DNA of 64,000 bases from Streptomyces sp. L2 (GCF_004124325.1 NZ_QBDT01000001.1:434001-498000); one strand, 5' to 3'; counted from the stretch's first letter, positions 31,663-44,811 are shown. Translations and numbers: made by a program. The notes: generated from the sequence alone by a model not told the origin.

Positions 31663-32031
31663 ATGTACGTCGCCGACAGCGCCACCGCGACCCGGCTCCG
31701 CGCTCCCCTCGCCGGCGGGCCGACCGCCGCCCCGCTCACCACCGCGGCCACCTCCGAGCAGGTCGCCGTCGTCCACGTGGAGATCCCGGCGGGCGGCGGC
31801 ATGCCCGAGCACGACCACGGCGCCTCGCAGATCGTGCTGATCCCGCTCTCCGGCTCCGTGCAGCTGCGGCACGGCCAGGAGGCGCACACCCTGACACCCG
31901 GCTCGGCGGCGCACATCGGCACCGGGGAGCGGGTCAGCCTCGCCAATCCCGGCGCCGAACCGGCCTCGCTGATGGTCGTCGCCTCGCCCCCGGAGTTCGC
32001 GGCCCGGCTGGCCACCTGGCCCGTCGCCTGA
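31663..32031 (+). CDS. small cupin protein
   Basis: A 122-residue single-domain cupin. The metal-binding motif is VEIPAGGGMPEHDHGASQIVLIPLSG (HDH, then a Gln in place of the usual Glu/Gln-x5-H pattern), with a second half GSAAHIGTGERVSLANPG. ATG 31663 is favoured over 31642 because AGGAAC precedes it and homology starts there. It lies in the same transcript direction as fdxA and the regulator with a 56-base gap. The role is unknown; small cupins next to redox regulators may bind metal or act in detoxification. Confidence 0.8.
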   Translation: MYVADSATATRLRAPLAGGPTAAPLTTAATSEQVAVVHVEIPAGGGMPEHDHGASQIVLIPLSGSVQLRHGQEAHTLTPGSAAHIGTGERVSLANPGAEPASLMVVASPPEFAARLATWPVA

Positions 32032-32078
32032 CGCCCCGCGGATCCGGCACATCCCCTACGAGAAAGACCTCATCAGCG

Positions 32079-32513
32079 ATGAACGCGACGTCGGCGGCCG
32101 TGGCGGGCGCCCTCACCTTCCTCTGGCTCGGCATGGTGCTGGCGATCTCCTTCCTGGAGGCGCCGCTGAAGTTCCGGGCCCCCGGAGTGACGATCCCCAT
32201 CGGACTCGGCATCGGCCGGATGGTGTTCCGCGCCCTCAACCTCGTCGAGGCGGCCCTCGCCGTCGTGGTGGCCGTGGCGGTCGCCACGGCCCGGCCCTCG
32301 GCCTCCGTCGTCGCGCTCACGGCGGTCGCCGTGGTCGTCCTCGCCGGTCAGCTCACCGTCGTACGGCCCCGGCTGAACCGGCGGTCCGACGCCGTGCTCG
32401 CGGGCGAGGACCCGGCGCGCAACCGCTCGCGGGCCCACCTGTACTACGTGGCGCTGGAACTCGTGAAGGTCCTGTCCCTGCTCGCGCTGGGCTGTGCGGT
32501 GCTGTTCCGCTGA
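32079..32513 (+). CDS. DUF1772-like four-helix membrane protein (module A)
   Basis: A 144-residue membrane protein with four hydrophobic helices (about 5-28, 45-70, 80-100, 120-140). Key conserved stretch: WLGMVLAISFLEAPLKFRAP, followed by PIGLGIGRMVFRALNLVEA and VVRPRLNRRSDAVLAGE. The gene at 52031 is a clear paralogue, identical in the LGMVLAISFLEAPLKFRAPG stretch. I relate both to the DUF1772 type; not certain. ATG 32079 lies 14 bases after a CGAGAAAG stretch. Likely the last gene of the fdxA-regulator-cupin operon; a convergent cupin starts the other strand 12 bases on. Confidence 0.8.
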   Translation: MNATSAAVAGALTFLWLGMVLAISFLEAPLKFRAPGVTIPIGLGIGRMVFRALNLVEAALAVVVAVAVATARPSASVVALTAVAVVVLAGQLTVVRPRLNRRSDAVLAGEDPARNRSRAHLYYVALELVKVLSLLALGCAVLFR

Positions 32514-32525
32514 ACGGCGGGCGTC

Positions 32526-32858
32526 TCAGGGGCGCTTGGCGACGGTGAGGAGGATCGCCGCGTCCTCGACCGCCAGGAGGCTGTGGCGGGCCGGCGGTAC
32601 GGCGATGAGGTCGCCGCTGCGGCCGTCCCAGGACGTGTCGCCGCTGGTGAGCCGCACACGTCCGCGCAGCACCAGCACGGTCGCCTCGCCGGGGTTCTCG
32701 TGCTCGGACAGCTCGGTGCCCGCGGTCAGCGCGAGGAGGGTCTGCCGCAGGGTGTGCTCGTGACCGCCGTAGACGGTGGTGGCGCTGCGCCCGGTGGACG
32801 CGGCGGCGGCGCGTTCCAGGTGCTCGCGGGCCTGCGCGTCGAGGGAGAGTTTCCGCAT
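32526..32858 (-). CDS. cupin-domain protein after narI
   Basis: A 110-residue protein. A helical N-terminus (LSLDAQAREHLERAAAASTG) precedes a cupin with 'TAGTELSEHENPGEATVLVL' and GDLIAVPPARHSLLAVEDAA. Proteins of this type often follow nitrate/nitrite or redox genes and may have sensing or metal-binding roles; no catalysis known. It is the last gene on the narGHJI strand, 34 bases after narI, so it is likely read through from that operon. Confidence 0.78.
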   Translation of the reverse strand: MRKLSLDAQAREHLERAAAASTGRSATTVYGGHEHTLRQTLLALTAGTELSEHENPGEATVLVLRGRVRLTSGDTSWDGRSGDLIAVPPARHSLLAVEDAAILLTVAKRP

Positions 32859-32892
32859 GGGGTCCAGTCCTCCTGACGGGAAACGCGGGTGG

Positions 32893-33636
32893 TCAGTAGC
32901 GCACGCCGATGCGCCGCCAGCGGCGGCCGCTGGTGCCGGGCTCGGTGGGGTGGGCGGGGACGCGGGTGCGGTAGAGGACGAACGGCCGCCACAGGTACCA
33001 CACGGGCACGCTCCAGGCGTGCACGAGCCGGGTGAACGGCCACACGGCGAGGATCGCCCAGGCGGCGGTGGCGTGGACCTGGTAGATCAGCGGGGCGTGC
33101 GAGATGGCGTGCACGTCGGGGTTGCCGGCGAACAGCCCCCGGAACCACAGGGCGACGCTCTGCCGGTAGTCGTAGCCCGCGCCGAACAGGTTGATGCCCA
33201 TCGTGGGGATGATCCCGAGCACGATGACGATCGCGAGCAGGATCAGCGCGAGCCAGTCGACGGGGCTGGTGGTGGCGCGCACCCGGGGCACGGTGGTGCG
33301 GCGGAAGGCGAGGACGGCGACGCCGAGGATCACGGCGAGCGCGGCGACGGTGCCGCCGACCGAGGAGAACCAGCGGTAGGTGTCCTCGGGGATGCCCAGC
33401 CAGCGGGTGAACGACTCGGGGATCAGGATGCCGAGCACGTGCCCGGCGATGGCGGCGAAGGTGCCGTAGTGGAACAGCGGGCCGCCCCACTTCAGCAGCC
33501 GGCCCTCCTGGAGCTGGGTCGAGCGGCTGGTCCAGCCGAACTGGTCGTAGCGCCACCGCCAGACGTGGCCGACGACGAACGTGACGAGGGCGAGGTAGGG
33601 CAGGATGACCCACCACCACAGGTCCCAGGAACTCAT
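32893..33636 (-). CDS. narI: respiratory nitrate reductase gamma subunit (cyt b)
   Basis: A 247-residue membrane cytochrome b that takes electrons from menaquinol and passes them to NarH. Five transmembrane helices are visible from WVILPYLALVTFVVGHVWRW onward. Haem-ligand histidines are expected in VVGHVWRW, LFHYGTFAAIAGHVLGIL and in IYQVHATAAWAIL / FTRLVHAWSVP. The length is normal. ATG 33636 overlaps the narJ stop by 4 bases. It is the fourth gene of narGHJI. Confidence 0.95.
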   Translation of the reverse strand: MSSWDLWWWVILPYLALVTFVVGHVWRWRYDQFGWTSRSTQLQEGRLLKWGGPLFHYGTFAAIAGHVLGILIPESFTRWLGIPEDTYRWFSSVGGTVAALAVILGVAVLAFRRTTVPRVRATTSPVDWLALILLAIVIVLGIIPTMGINLFGAGYDYRQSVALWFRGLFAGNPDVHAISHAPLIYQVHATAAWAILAVWPFTRLVHAWSVPVWYLWRPFVLYRTRVPAHPTEPGTSGRRWRRIGVRY

Positions 33637-34355
33637 CTGACGCCGTCTCCGTTCGTCGGCAGGAGGGGTGCGGTGGGCGCGGCGGGCGCCCCCGGACGCG
33701 CGGTGGGGGCCGCGCCCATGTACTCGGGCGGGGCGAAGGGCTCCAGGCCCACCTCCTCGCGGGGCGGGCCCTCGGTGGCGAGCCGGCGCAGGGTGTCCCG
33801 GTCGCGTCCGCGCGGTGCGGGCAGCCGGCCGCAGACGGCGTCGAGGACCGGGGCGTAGAGGTCGTCGCGGTCGCGCAGGGCGCCGCGCAGCAGTTCCAGG
33901 CCGGACTGGCACTGCAGCAGGACCCGGCGGCCGGGTTCGGGGGCGAGCGAGGCGAACTCCAGCACGAGCGGCAGGAAGTCGGGCAGTTCGGCGTCGGGCG
34001 GTTCGTGGCCGGCCTGCCGGTAGACGTGCTTGAGGGCCAGCAGCGCCATGCCGCGGGCCCGGGTGTCGCCGTGCCGGTAGTAGGTGAGGTGCAGGCTGCG
34101 GTGGCGGGTGTGGTCGAAGGTCTCCACGTAGCCTTGGGCCGCCTCGGTCGGGGTCAGCGCGCGGAGTCCGTCCGTGACGCGGGCCAGCCGGTCCCGGTCG
34201 GTGGCGTCGGCGAGGGCGGGCAGCGCGGCGGTCACCTCGTCGAGCCGGCCGAGCACCGTATCGTCCGGGTAGCGCAGCAGGATCGACCCGATGCGATGCA
34301 GCAGCGGGCTGTCGCCGGGCGCACGGCGTGCGGCGCGGATGCGGCGGCGGATCAC
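33633..34355 (-). CDS. narJ: nitrate reductase assembly chaperone
   Basis: A 240-residue NarJ/TorD-family chaperone that holds apo-NarGH for molybdenum-cofactor insertion. Recognisable parts are LLHRIGSILLRYPDDTVLGRLDEV, GYVETFDHTRHRSLHLTYYRHGDTRARGMALL (the family signature) and PDFLPLVLEFASL. The C-terminal tail of about 40 residues is Pro/Ala-rich and unstructured. GTG 34355 overlaps the narH stop (GTGA). Confidence 0.95.
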   Translation of the reverse strand: MIRRRIRAARRAPGDSPLLHRIGSILLRYPDDTVLGRLDEVTAALPALADATDRDRLARVTDGLRALTPTEAAQGYVETFDHTRHRSLHLTYYRHGDTRARGMALLALKHVYRQAGHEPPDAELPDFLPLVLEFASLAPEPGRRVLLQCQSGLELLRGALRDRDDLYAPVLDAVCGRLPAPRGRDRDTLRRLATEGPPREEVGLEPFAPPEYMGAAPTARPGAPAAPTAPLLPTNGDGVR

Positions 34356-35974
34356 TGCGCGCCCTCCTCGCCGAACAGGCCGGGCGCCCGGCCGCTGCCG
34401 TCCCAGCCGAGCAGGTTGAAGCGGACCTGGCCCTCGTCGTCGCGGAAGTGGCTGCCGCCGTGCGGCGCGGACAGGCCGGGCAGCGTGGGGGGTGGGGTGC
34501 CGAGCTGGTCCTGGTCGTGGTCGGCGTAGTCGGCGCCGCCGCCCGGGTAGTCGAGTGAGCAGTGCTGTGCCATCAGCGCGCCGGTGCCCTCGGCGTGGAC
34601 GCGCGGGATGACGTAGCGGTCGTCGTACTTGGCGATGGCGAGCAGCCGGTACAGGTCCTCGATCCCCTCGGCGTCGGTGCCGACGGAGGCCAGCAGGTCG
34701 TGGTCGACGGGGTCGCCGAGCTGCTGGGCGCGCATGTGGGCGCGCATCGCGGTGAGCCGGCGCAGCACGCCCTCCACCACGGCGGTGTCGCCGGCGGTGA
34801 ACAGGTTCGCCAGGTACTCCATGGGGATGCGCAGGGATTCGATGGCGGCGAAGATCCGGTCCGGGTCGTCGTCGTGGTAGCCGGTGGCGTGCACGGCGTC
34901 GGCGACCGGGGACAGCGGGGGCACGTACCAGACCATCGGCATGGTGCGGTACTCCGGGTGCAGGGGCAGCGCCACCCTGTGCTTCGTGATGAGCGCGTTC
35001 ACCGGGGAGCGCTTCGCGGCCTCGATCCAGTCGTGGGCGATGCCGTCGCGGGCGGCGGCGGCCTGCACCTCGGGGTCGTGCGGGTCGAGGAACACCGACA
35101 GCTGGGCCTCGTACAGGTCCTTCTCGTCCGTGACGGAGGCGGCCTGAAGGACGGCGTCGGCGTCGTAGAGCATCACGCCGAGGTGGCGGAGCCGGCCGAC
35201 GCAGGTCTCGGAGCAGATGGTGGGCTGCCCGGCCTCGATGCGCGGGTAGCAGAAGGTGCACTTCTCGGCCTTGCCGGTGCGGTGGTTGAAGTACACCTTC
35301 TTGTACGGGCATCCGCTCACGCACATCCGCCAGCCCCGGCACCGGTCCTGGTCGACGAGGACGATGCCGTCCTCGGCCCGCTTGTACATGGCGCCCGAGG
35401 GGCAGGAGGCGACGCAGGACGGGTTGAGGCAGTGCTCGCAGATCCGCGGCAGGTAGAACATGAAGGCCTGCTCGAACTCCATGCGCACCTTCTCCGCCAT
35501 GCCCCGCAGGTTGGGGTCGGCGGTGGCGTGGGTGCCGGAGCCGGCGAGGTCGTCGTCCCAGTTGGGGCCGCGCACGGGCCGCATGTCCCGGCCGGTGAGC
35601 TGCGACTTGGGGCGGGCGCTGGGGAAGGCGTCCGACAGCGGGGCCGTGGTCAGGCTCTGGTAGTCGTACGTCCAAGGCTCGTAGAAGTCGTCCAGGGAGG
35701 GCAGGTCGGGGTTGTAGAAGAGGGTGAGGAGCTTGCGCAGCCGCCCGCCGGCCTTCAGCCTCAGCTTGCCGTGCCGGTCGAGTTTCCAGCCGCCCTTCCA
35801 CTGCTCCTGGTCCTCGTAGCGGCGGGGGTAGCCGGAACCGGGCTTCGTCTCGACGTTGTTGAACCAGACGTACTCCGAGCCGGAGCGGTTGGTCCAGGTC
35901 TGTTTGCAGGTCACCGAGCAGGTGTGGCAGCCGATGCACTTGTCGAGGTTCATGACCATGGCGACTTGAGCCAT
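34352..35974 (-). CDS. narH: nitrate reductase beta subunit (Fe-S)
   Basis: A 540-residue electron-transfer subunit. The four Cys groups are present: CIGCHTCSVTCKQ; CEHCLNPSCVASCPSGA; CRGWRMCVSGCPYKK, where Trp replaces one Cys as in all NarH and makes that cluster 3Fe-4S; and CTFCYPRI with CSETCVGR. It sits on the cytoplasmic face between NarG and NarI. The start used here is ATG 35974 (MAQVAMVMNLDKCIGC). An in-frame ATG at 36007 overlaps the narG stop and has GAGG upstream; it would add 11 residues (MPRGGTTIGRC) and may be the true start. Confidence 0.95.
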   Translation of the reverse strand: MAQVAMVMNLDKCIGCHTCSVTCKQTWTNRSGSEYVWFNNVETKPGSGYPRRYEDQEQWKGGWKLDRHGKLRLKAGGRLRKLLTLFYNPDLPSLDDFYEPWTYDYQSLTTAPLSDAFPSARPKSQLTGRDMRPVRGPNWDDDLAGSGTHATADPNLRGMAEKVRMEFEQAFMFYLPRICEHCLNPSCVASCPSGAMYKRAEDGIVLVDQDRCRGWRMCVSGCPYKKVYFNHRTGKAEKCTFCYPRIEAGQPTICSETCVGRLRHLGVMLYDADAVLQAASVTDEKDLYEAQLSVFLDPHDPEVQAAAARDGIAHDWIEAAKRSPVNALITKHRVALPLHPEYRTMPMVWYVPPLSPVADAVHATGYHDDDPDRIFAAIESLRIPMEYLANLFTAGDTAVVEGVLRRLTAMRAHMRAQQLGDPVDHDLLASVGTDAEGIEDLYRLLAIAKYDDRYVIPRVHAEGTGALMAQHCSLDYPGGGADYADHDQDQLGTPPPTLPGLSAPHGGSHFRDDEGQVRFNLLGWDGSGRAPGLFGEEGAQ

Positions 35975-36006
35975 ACAGCGTCCGATAGTGGTTCCACCAC
36001 GGGGCA

Positions 36007-39738
<3,732 letters not shown>

Positions 39739-39972
39739 GTGCGTCGCCTCCTCCTGCGTGGTGGTGCGGTCGGACTCGGGCCGGCTGACGGCCGCTCAGG
39801 CGCCGTCGCGGCAGGAGTCGGAGGACGACGGGCCGGTCCGCTCACCGGCGTGCGGCGCGGCACCCGCCGCCGGCCGGGCCTGGGCGGCCACCTCAGTCTC
39901 AGCCGCCCCTACCCGGCCTGCAACCGGCCATGCGCGCGAAACGGGCGCGAGCCCCTGGCCGGGCGACGGGTC

Positions 39973-39988
39973 GCCGGCCCTTGCCGGC
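39973..39988 (-). terminator. short hairpin after phosphatase gene
   Basis: GCCGGC and its repeat, which is self-complementary, flank CCTT at 39973-39988, directly after the stop of the phosphatase gene on the minus strand. It is the only structure I see in the 39739-39996 gap upstream of narG. Confidence 0.35.
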
Positions 39989-39996
39989 CGCGGCGC

Positions 39997-41715
39997 TCAC
40001 TCCGGCGCGTGACACAGCGCGAGCACGGCGATGTCGTCGCCCGGGGCCGGGGCCACCTGCTCCACCAGCTCGTCGAGCAGCGTCTCCGGGGTGCGCCCGC
40101 GCAGCCGTACCGCCGCACGGCTGAGCCGCTCCAGACCGGCGGACAGGTCCTCACCGCGCCGCTCCACCAGGCCGTCGGTGTAGAGGAGCAGCAGGCTGCC
40201 CGCGTCGAGCCGTTCGGTGGCCGCCGGCTCGCGCGGCACACCGGTGTCCACACCCAGCGGGAGCCCGTGCCCGCCGGAAAGGAACCGGGCCGGGCCGGTC
40301 GCGGGGACGAGCAGCGGCGGCGGATGTCCGGCGTTGGCCCAGGCGAACGAGGAGCGGCCGCCCACCGAGGGCCGGACCACGCCGAACACGAGCGTGGCGG
40401 TGACGTCCGTCTCCCGCAGGTTCTCCAGCGCCCGGTCGAGCCGGCGCACCACCTCGTCCGGCGGGGCGGGCCGGTCCAGGGCGAGCGCGCGGAGCATGTG
40501 CCGCAGCTGGCTCATCCGTGCCGTGGCCCGGACGTCGTGCCCGGCCACGTCGCCGACGGCGACGGTGAACGTGCCGTCGGGCAGCACGATCGCGTCGTAC
40601 CAGTCGCCGCCGACCTCCGCGTAGGTTCGCGCGGGCGTGTAGCGGGCGGCCAGCCGGAACGGGGGGACGGCGGGCAGCGCGTCCGGCAGCAGGGAGCGCT
40701 GGAGGTAGGTGGCGATGTGCCGTTGCTGGCCGTACAGGCGCGCGTTCTCCAGGACGAGGGCCCCCTGGTGCGCGATGGTGTCGATGAGGGGCACCTGTGC
40801 CTCGGTGAAGGGCCGGCCCGCCCGGCCGCGGGTCACGATGAGCACCCCGAAGGGCCGGCCGCCGACACCGAGGGGAGCGGCGATCGCGGTGTCCGCCCCG
40901 AGCCGGGCCAGCAGTTCCAGCTGGGCGCGTTCCAGAGCGTCCCTGGCCTGCTCGGGCGGCCGTACGCCGGGGACGAGGACGGCGGTGGCCCGGCGCAGGG
41001 CCTGGGCCAGCGGCGCGGAGGAGTCCTCCGGCCAGGCCGGCAGCAACCGGGACGGCTCACCGGGGCGCGGGATGTCCGGACCGGGGAGACCGGGGTCCGG
41101 ACCGGGGCGGCCGGGGTCCGGGCCGGGGTGGCTGGGGCCTGAGCCGAGGAGGCCGGGGTCCGAGCCGCGGAGGCCGGGGTCCGGACCGGGGTGGCTGGGG
41201 CCCGAGCCGCGGAGGCCGGGGTCTGGGCCGGGGTGGCCGGGGTCCGAGCCGAGGAGGCCGGGGCCCGTTCCGGGGAGGCCGGGGCCCGTTCCGGGGACAT
41301 CCGGACCGCGGAGGCCGGGGTCCGGGCCGAGGAGGCCGGGGTCCGAGCCGAGGAGGCCGGGGTCCGAGCCGCGGAGGCCGGGGTCCGAGCCGCGGAGGCC
41401 GGGGCCCGTTCCGGGGACATCCGGACCGGGGAGACCGGGGTCCGGGCCGGGGCCCGGGACGTTCGGGCCAGTGCCTGCGGCGTCCGGGCCGGGGTGGCCG
41501 GGGCCTGGGCCGGGGAGGCCGGGGTGCGGGTCTCGGCCCGCCACCACGGCCCGGCGGGCCCGGCCCCGCTCGTCGAGCAGGTCGATGACGCACCAGTCGG
41601 CGAGACCCTCGACGAGGAGTTCCGCCAGCCGGCGCAGGCTGCGTTCCCAGCCCCGGCCCTCCCGCAGCGCCTCCGTGACGTCCGCCAGCAGCCTGAGCGG
41701 AATGGGCTCCTCCAC
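39997..41715 (-). CDS. GAF-SpoIIE/PP2C phosphatase with long Gly-Pro repeat insert
   Basis: A 572-residue protein. A short GAF-like start (about 1-60; [21 protein letters not shown]) is interrupted by about 155 residues of collagen-like heptads (GLRGSDP type, 62-217). The GAF domain then resumes (about 225-330; [22 protein letters not shown]). The SpoIIE/PP2C domain (about 350-570) has [51 protein letters not shown] and [17 protein letters not shown]. It lacks an ATPase domain. GGAGGCGG precedes GTG 41715. It is the third such phosphatase in the window. The repeat splits the GAF domain, which is unusual and may affect folding or be a length-variable linker. Confidence 0.88.
   Translation of the reverse strand: MEEPIPLRLLADVTEALREGRGWERSLRRLAELLVEGLADWCVIDLLDERGRARRAVVAGRDPHPGLPGPGPGHPGPDAAGTGPNVPGPGPDPGLPGPDVPGTGPGLRGSDPGLRGSDPGLLGSDPGLLGPDPGLRGPDVPGTGPGLPGTGPGLLGSDPGHPGPDPGLRGSGPSHPGPDPGLRGSDPGLLGSGPSHPGPDPGRPGPDPGLPGPDIPRPGEPSRLLPAWPEDSSAPLAQALRRATAVLVPGVRPPEQARDALERAQLELLARLGADTAIAAPLGVGGRPFGVLIVTRGRAGRPFTEAQVPLIDTIAHQGALVLENARLYGQQRHIATYLQRSLLPDALPAVPPFRLAARYTPARTYAEVGGDWYDAIVLPDGTFTVAVGDVAGHDVRATARMSQLRHMLRALALDRPAPPDEVVRRLDRALENLRETDVTATLVFGVVRPSVGGRSSFAWANAGHPPPLLVPATGPARFLSGGHGLPLGVDTGVPREPAATERLDAGSLLLLYTDGLVERRGEDLSAGLERLSRAAVRLRGRTPETLLDELVEQVAPAPGDDIAVLALCHAPE
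41069..41540 (-). repeat. minisatellite coding collagen-like heptads
   Basis: Over about 470 bases, 21-base units such as GGCCGGGGTCCGAGCCGCGGA recur with base changes and some longer 27-36-base variants. On the minus strand they encode G-L/H-x-G-S/P-D/G-P heptads. The copies are diverged but retain frame. This is the most repetitive DNA in the window. Confidence 0.9.
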
Positions 41716-42017
41716 CGGTCCGCCGCCTCCTTCGCGCCCCCGGCCTCCCCCGCGGCCCGGCCGGCGTCTCGTCCCCGTCTCCCAGTCTGCCCGCGGGACT
41801 CGGGGCGGGCGCGTCGTCGTACCCCCGCCCGTACACGGGAGGGAGGCCGCGCGCACCGCCGGCCGGGCCGGGCCGATTGCTCCACTCGCGTGTGAGAACC
41901 GCCCGTTCGGCGGTGTGTCGGCCGCTCACGGCTTCCCTCGGGGCCGCGAGCCGCGAGTATGGCGCACGACTGACGCCATGGCGCGGGCGAACCGCGAGCA
42001 TCGGAGAAACGCGACCT
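41716..42017. other. divergent region between phosphatase and ctaD
   Basis: About 300 bases with no gene. The ctaD-proximal half includes CGGAGAAACGCGACCT just before GTG 42018. I see no repeats or clear operators. Confidence 0.45.
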
Positions 42018-43712
42018 GTGACTATTCTCAACAGCCCTGAGCCCTCGGCCGAGCCCACGTACGACAGTGAGGTGCCGGTCCGGAGCAGGAAGCCCGGCAG
42101 CGTCGTGGTCAAGTGGATGACGACCACCGACCACAAGACGATCGGCACGCTGTACCTGACGACGTCGTTCGCGTTCTTCATCATCGGTGGCGTGATGGCG
42201 CTGCTGATGCGCGCCGAGCTGGCCCGGCCGGGTCTGCAGATCATGTCGAACGAGCAGTTCAACCAGGCGTTCACGATGCACGGCACCGTGATGCTGCTGA
42301 TGTTCGCCACCCCGCTGTTCGCCGGCTTCACCAACTGGATCATGCCGCTGCAGATCGGCGCGCCCGACGTGGCGTTCCCGCGGCTGAACATGTTCGCCTA
42401 CTGGCTCTACCTGTTCGGCTCGCTCATCGCGGTCGGCGGCTTCCTCACCCCGGACGGCGCGGCCGACTTCGGCTGGTTCGCCTACTCCCCGCTGACGAAC
42501 GCGGTGCACAGCCCGGGGCTCGGCGCCGATCTGTGGATCATGGGTCTGGCCTTCTCCGGCTTCGGCACGATCCTCGGCTCGGTCAACTTCATCACCACGA
42601 TCATCTGCATGCGCGCCCCGGGCATGACCATGTTCCGGATGCCGATCTTCGTGTGGAACGTGCTGCTCACCGCGGTCCTGGTGATCCTCGTCTTCCCGAT
42701 TCTGGCGGCCGCCCTGTTCGCCCTGGAGGCGGACCGCAAGTTCGGCGCCCACGTCTTCGACTCGGCCAACGGCGGGGCGCTGCTGTGGCAGCACCTGTTC
42801 TGGTTCTTCGGCCATCCCGAGGTGTACATCATCGCCCTGCCGTTCTTCGGCATCATCACGGAGATCATCCCGGTGTTCTCCCGCAAGCCGATCTTCGGTT
42901 ACATGGGCCTGGTCGCCGCGACGATCTCGATCGCCGGCCTGTCCGCGACGGTGTGGGCGCACCACATGTACGTCACCGGTGGTGTGCTGCTGCCGTTCTT
43001 CTCCTTCATGACGTTCCTCATCGCGGTCCCGACCGGGGTGAAGTTCTTCAACTGGATCGGCACGATGTGGAAGGGCTCGCTGTCCTTCGAGACGCCGATG
43101 CTGTGGTCGGCGGGCTTCCTCGTCACGTTCCTCTTCGGCGGCCTGACCGGGGTGATCCTGGCGTCGCCGCCGATGGACTTCCACGTCTCCGACTCGTACT
43201 TCGTGGTGGCGCACTTCCACTACGTCGTCTTCGGCACGGTCGTCTTCGCGATGTTCGCCGGATTCCACTTCTGGTGGCCGAAGTTCACCGGCAAGATCCT
43301 CGACGAGCGGCTCGGCAAGATGACGTTCTGGATGCTGTTCTGCGGCTTCCACGGCACCTTCCTCATCCAGCACTGGCTGGGCGTCGAGGGGATGCCCCGC
43401 CGGTACGCCGACTATCTCGCCGCCGACGGCTTCACCACGCTCAACACGATCTCGTCGATCAGCTCGTTCCTGCTGGGCATGTCGATGCTGCCGTTCTTCT
43501 ACAACATCTGGAAGACCGCCAAGTACGGCAAGCCGGTCGGCGTGGACGACCCGTGGGGCTACGGCCGTTCGCTGGAGTGGGCGACCTCCTGCCCGCCCCC
43601 GCGGCACAACTTCGTGACCCTGCCCCGGATCCGCAGCGAGTCCCCGGCGTTCGACCTGCACCACCCGCAGATCGCGCTGGCCGAGGCGGAGGCCCACGGC
43701 AGCCACGCGTGA
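42018..43712 (+). CDS. ctaD: cytochrome c oxidase subunit I, orphan copy
   Basis: A 564-residue haem-copper oxidase subunit with 12 transmembrane helices. Haem a / a3 and CuB ligands are recognisable: [15 protein letters not shown] (haem a His), [18 protein letters not shown] (CuB His and the cross-linked Tyr of HPEVY), [11 protein letters not shown] (CuB His pair) and [12 protein letters not shown] (haem a3 / haem a His pair). It should be the catalytic core reducing O2 to water. The main ctaD in streptomycetes lies with ctaC, ctaE and qcr genes; here none is adjacent, so this is an extra copy that must borrow other subunits. GTG 42018 follows GGAG. It may serve under altered oxygen supply near the nar genes. 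Confidence 0.95.
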   Translation: MTILNSPEPSAEPTYDSEVPVRSRKPGSVVVKWMTTTDHKTIGTLYLTTSFAFFIIGGVMALLMRAELARPGLQIMSNEQFNQAFTMHGTVMLLMFATPLFAGFTNWIMPLQIGAPDVAFPRLNMFAYWLYLFGSLIAVGGFLTPDGAADFGWFAYSPLTNAVHSPGLGADLWIMGLAFSGFGTILGSVNFITTIICMRAPGMTMFRMPIFVWNVLLTAVLVILVFPILAAALFALEADRKFGAHVFDSANGGALLWQHLFWFFGHPEVYIIALPFFGIITEIIPVFSRKPIFGYMGLVAATISIAGLSATVWAHHMYVTGGVLLPFFSFMTFLIAVPTGVKFFNWIGTMWKGSLSFETPMLWSAGFLVTFLFGGLTGVILASPPMDFHVSDSYFVVAHFHYVVFGTVVFAMFAGFHFWWPKFTGKILDERLGKMTFWMLFCGFHGTFLIQHWLGVEGMPRRYADYLAADGFTTLNTISSISSFLLGMSMLPFFYNIWKTAKYGKPVGVDDPWGYGRSLEWATSCPPPRHNFVTLPRIRSESPAFDLHHPQIALAEAEAHGSHA

Positions 43713-43737
43713 GGGTCCGACGGCGGTGAGGAGCGAT

Positions 43738-44082
43738 GTGTCGAGGCAGCGAGCCGAGGGAGTCCGTCTCGGCAACGAGGTGGAGGGCTACCTGCTGTGG
43801 CAGGCCACGGTGGCGGTGGCCGAGCAGCGGGCGCGGGAGTTCGTGACGCCCCTGGACTGGCTGACGACGGCACAGCGCACCGAGGTCGAGCAGGCGTACG
43901 TCGCCGACGGCCTCCGGCGTGCCCAGCAGGACCTGGAACGGATCGCGGCCCGCTGCCGGTCGCTGCGCGGCGAGTACGAGGAGCGCTACCGGACACTGCG
44001 CGCCCGCTGCCTGGCGGGCACGCTGGCGGCGGGCGCCTGCCTCGTGGCGCTGGCCGCGGCGGCGGTGTCCCTGGGCCGTTGA
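43738..44082 (+). CDS. small protein with C-terminal membrane helix
   Basis: A 114-residue protein. Residues 1-85 are helical and charged (LWQATVAVAEQRAREFVTPLDWLT, then RRAQQDLERIAARCRSLRGE), likely coiled coil; residues about 92-112 form one transmembrane helix (LAGTLAAGACLVALAAAAVSL). I do not recognise the family. GTG 43738 is preceded by GAGGAG; a GTG at 43726 is in frame. It follows ctaD by 25 bases and may be co-transcribed, so a role beside the oxidase is possible. Confidence 0.65.
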   Translation: MSRQRAEGVRLGNEVEGYLLWQATVAVAEQRAREFVTPLDWLTTAQRTEVEQAYVADGLRRAQQDLERIAARCRSLRGEYEERYRTLRARCLAGTLAAGACLVALAAAAVSLGR

Positions 44083-44232
44083 CGTAGGTGCGACCGGGCT
44101 GCCGACGCAGGACGTCCTCGGGCCGTTGACGCCGGTGTCCGCGCGGCCCGTGTCGGCGGGGCGCACGGGGGTACTCAACCGGCCCGGCGGGACCGGCGTG
44201 ACGCACGGCCACCCTGAAGAAAGCGATCGGGC

Positions 44233-44811
44233 ATGTCGATTCACACAACGGTGGGCCAGGACCCGGACAGCAACGACGTGGTGATCCTGCTGGAGCAGCA
44301 GCACGAGGAGATCCGGCGCCGGATGGAGCGGGTGCTCGCCGTCGACGGCAAGGAGCGGCGCAAGGCGTTCCACGCGCTGGTCCACCTCCTCGCGGTGCAC
44401 GAGACGGCCGAGGAGGAGGTCGTCCACCCGCACGTCCGGCGGGTCCTGAAGGACGGTGACGAGTTGGTCGCCGGTCTGCTGGAGCAGGAGGCGCAGGCCA
44501 AACGGCTGTTGGCGGCGCTGGAGGACACCGACCCGGACGCCGCCGAGTTCAGGCCCCGGTTCCTCGCCCTGCGCGACGCCGTGGAGGCGCACGCCCGGGC
44601 CGAGGAGGAGCAGGAGTTCCCCGCGCTGCGGGCGGCCTCCGACGACGGGGCGCTGCAGTCGCTGGCGAAGCTCCTGCGCACCGCCGAGATCGTCGCCCCG
44701 ACCCGCCCGCACCCCGGTATGGAGTCCAGGGCCAGGAACCTCGCGCTCGGCCCGTTCGCCGCGGTGGCCGACCGCACACGCGACGCGGTGCGCCGGATGC
44801 TGGGCGGCTGA
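44233..44811 (+). CDS. hemerythrin HHE domain protein
   Basis: A 192-residue four-helix protein with a typical HHE pattern: ILLEQQHEEIRRRMERV (first His, Glu), HALVHLLAVHETAEEEVVHP (HxxxE and His), then EAHARAEEEQEFPAL (HxxxE). These are the di-iron ligands in hemerythrin-like proteins that bind O2 or NO or store iron. The C-terminal 45 residues are an extension of unknown role. It lies 150 bases after the small membrane protein and runs the same way as ctaD, fitting the redox theme of the region. Confidence 0.85.
   Translation: MSIHTTVGQDPDSNDVVILLEQQHEEIRRRMERVLAVDGKERRKAFHALVHLLAVHETAEEEVVHPHVRRVLKDGDELVAGLLEQEAQAKRLLAALEDTDPDAAEFRPRFLALRDAVEAHARAEEEQEFPALRAASDDGALQSLAKLLRTAEIVAPTRPHPGMESRARNLALGPFAAVADRTRDAVRRMLGG

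Noticed and set aside
33633..35939. Long minus-strand frame extending narJ
   Set aside because: The upstream part is a shadow of narH with no NarJ-like sequence; NarJ starts at GTG 34355.
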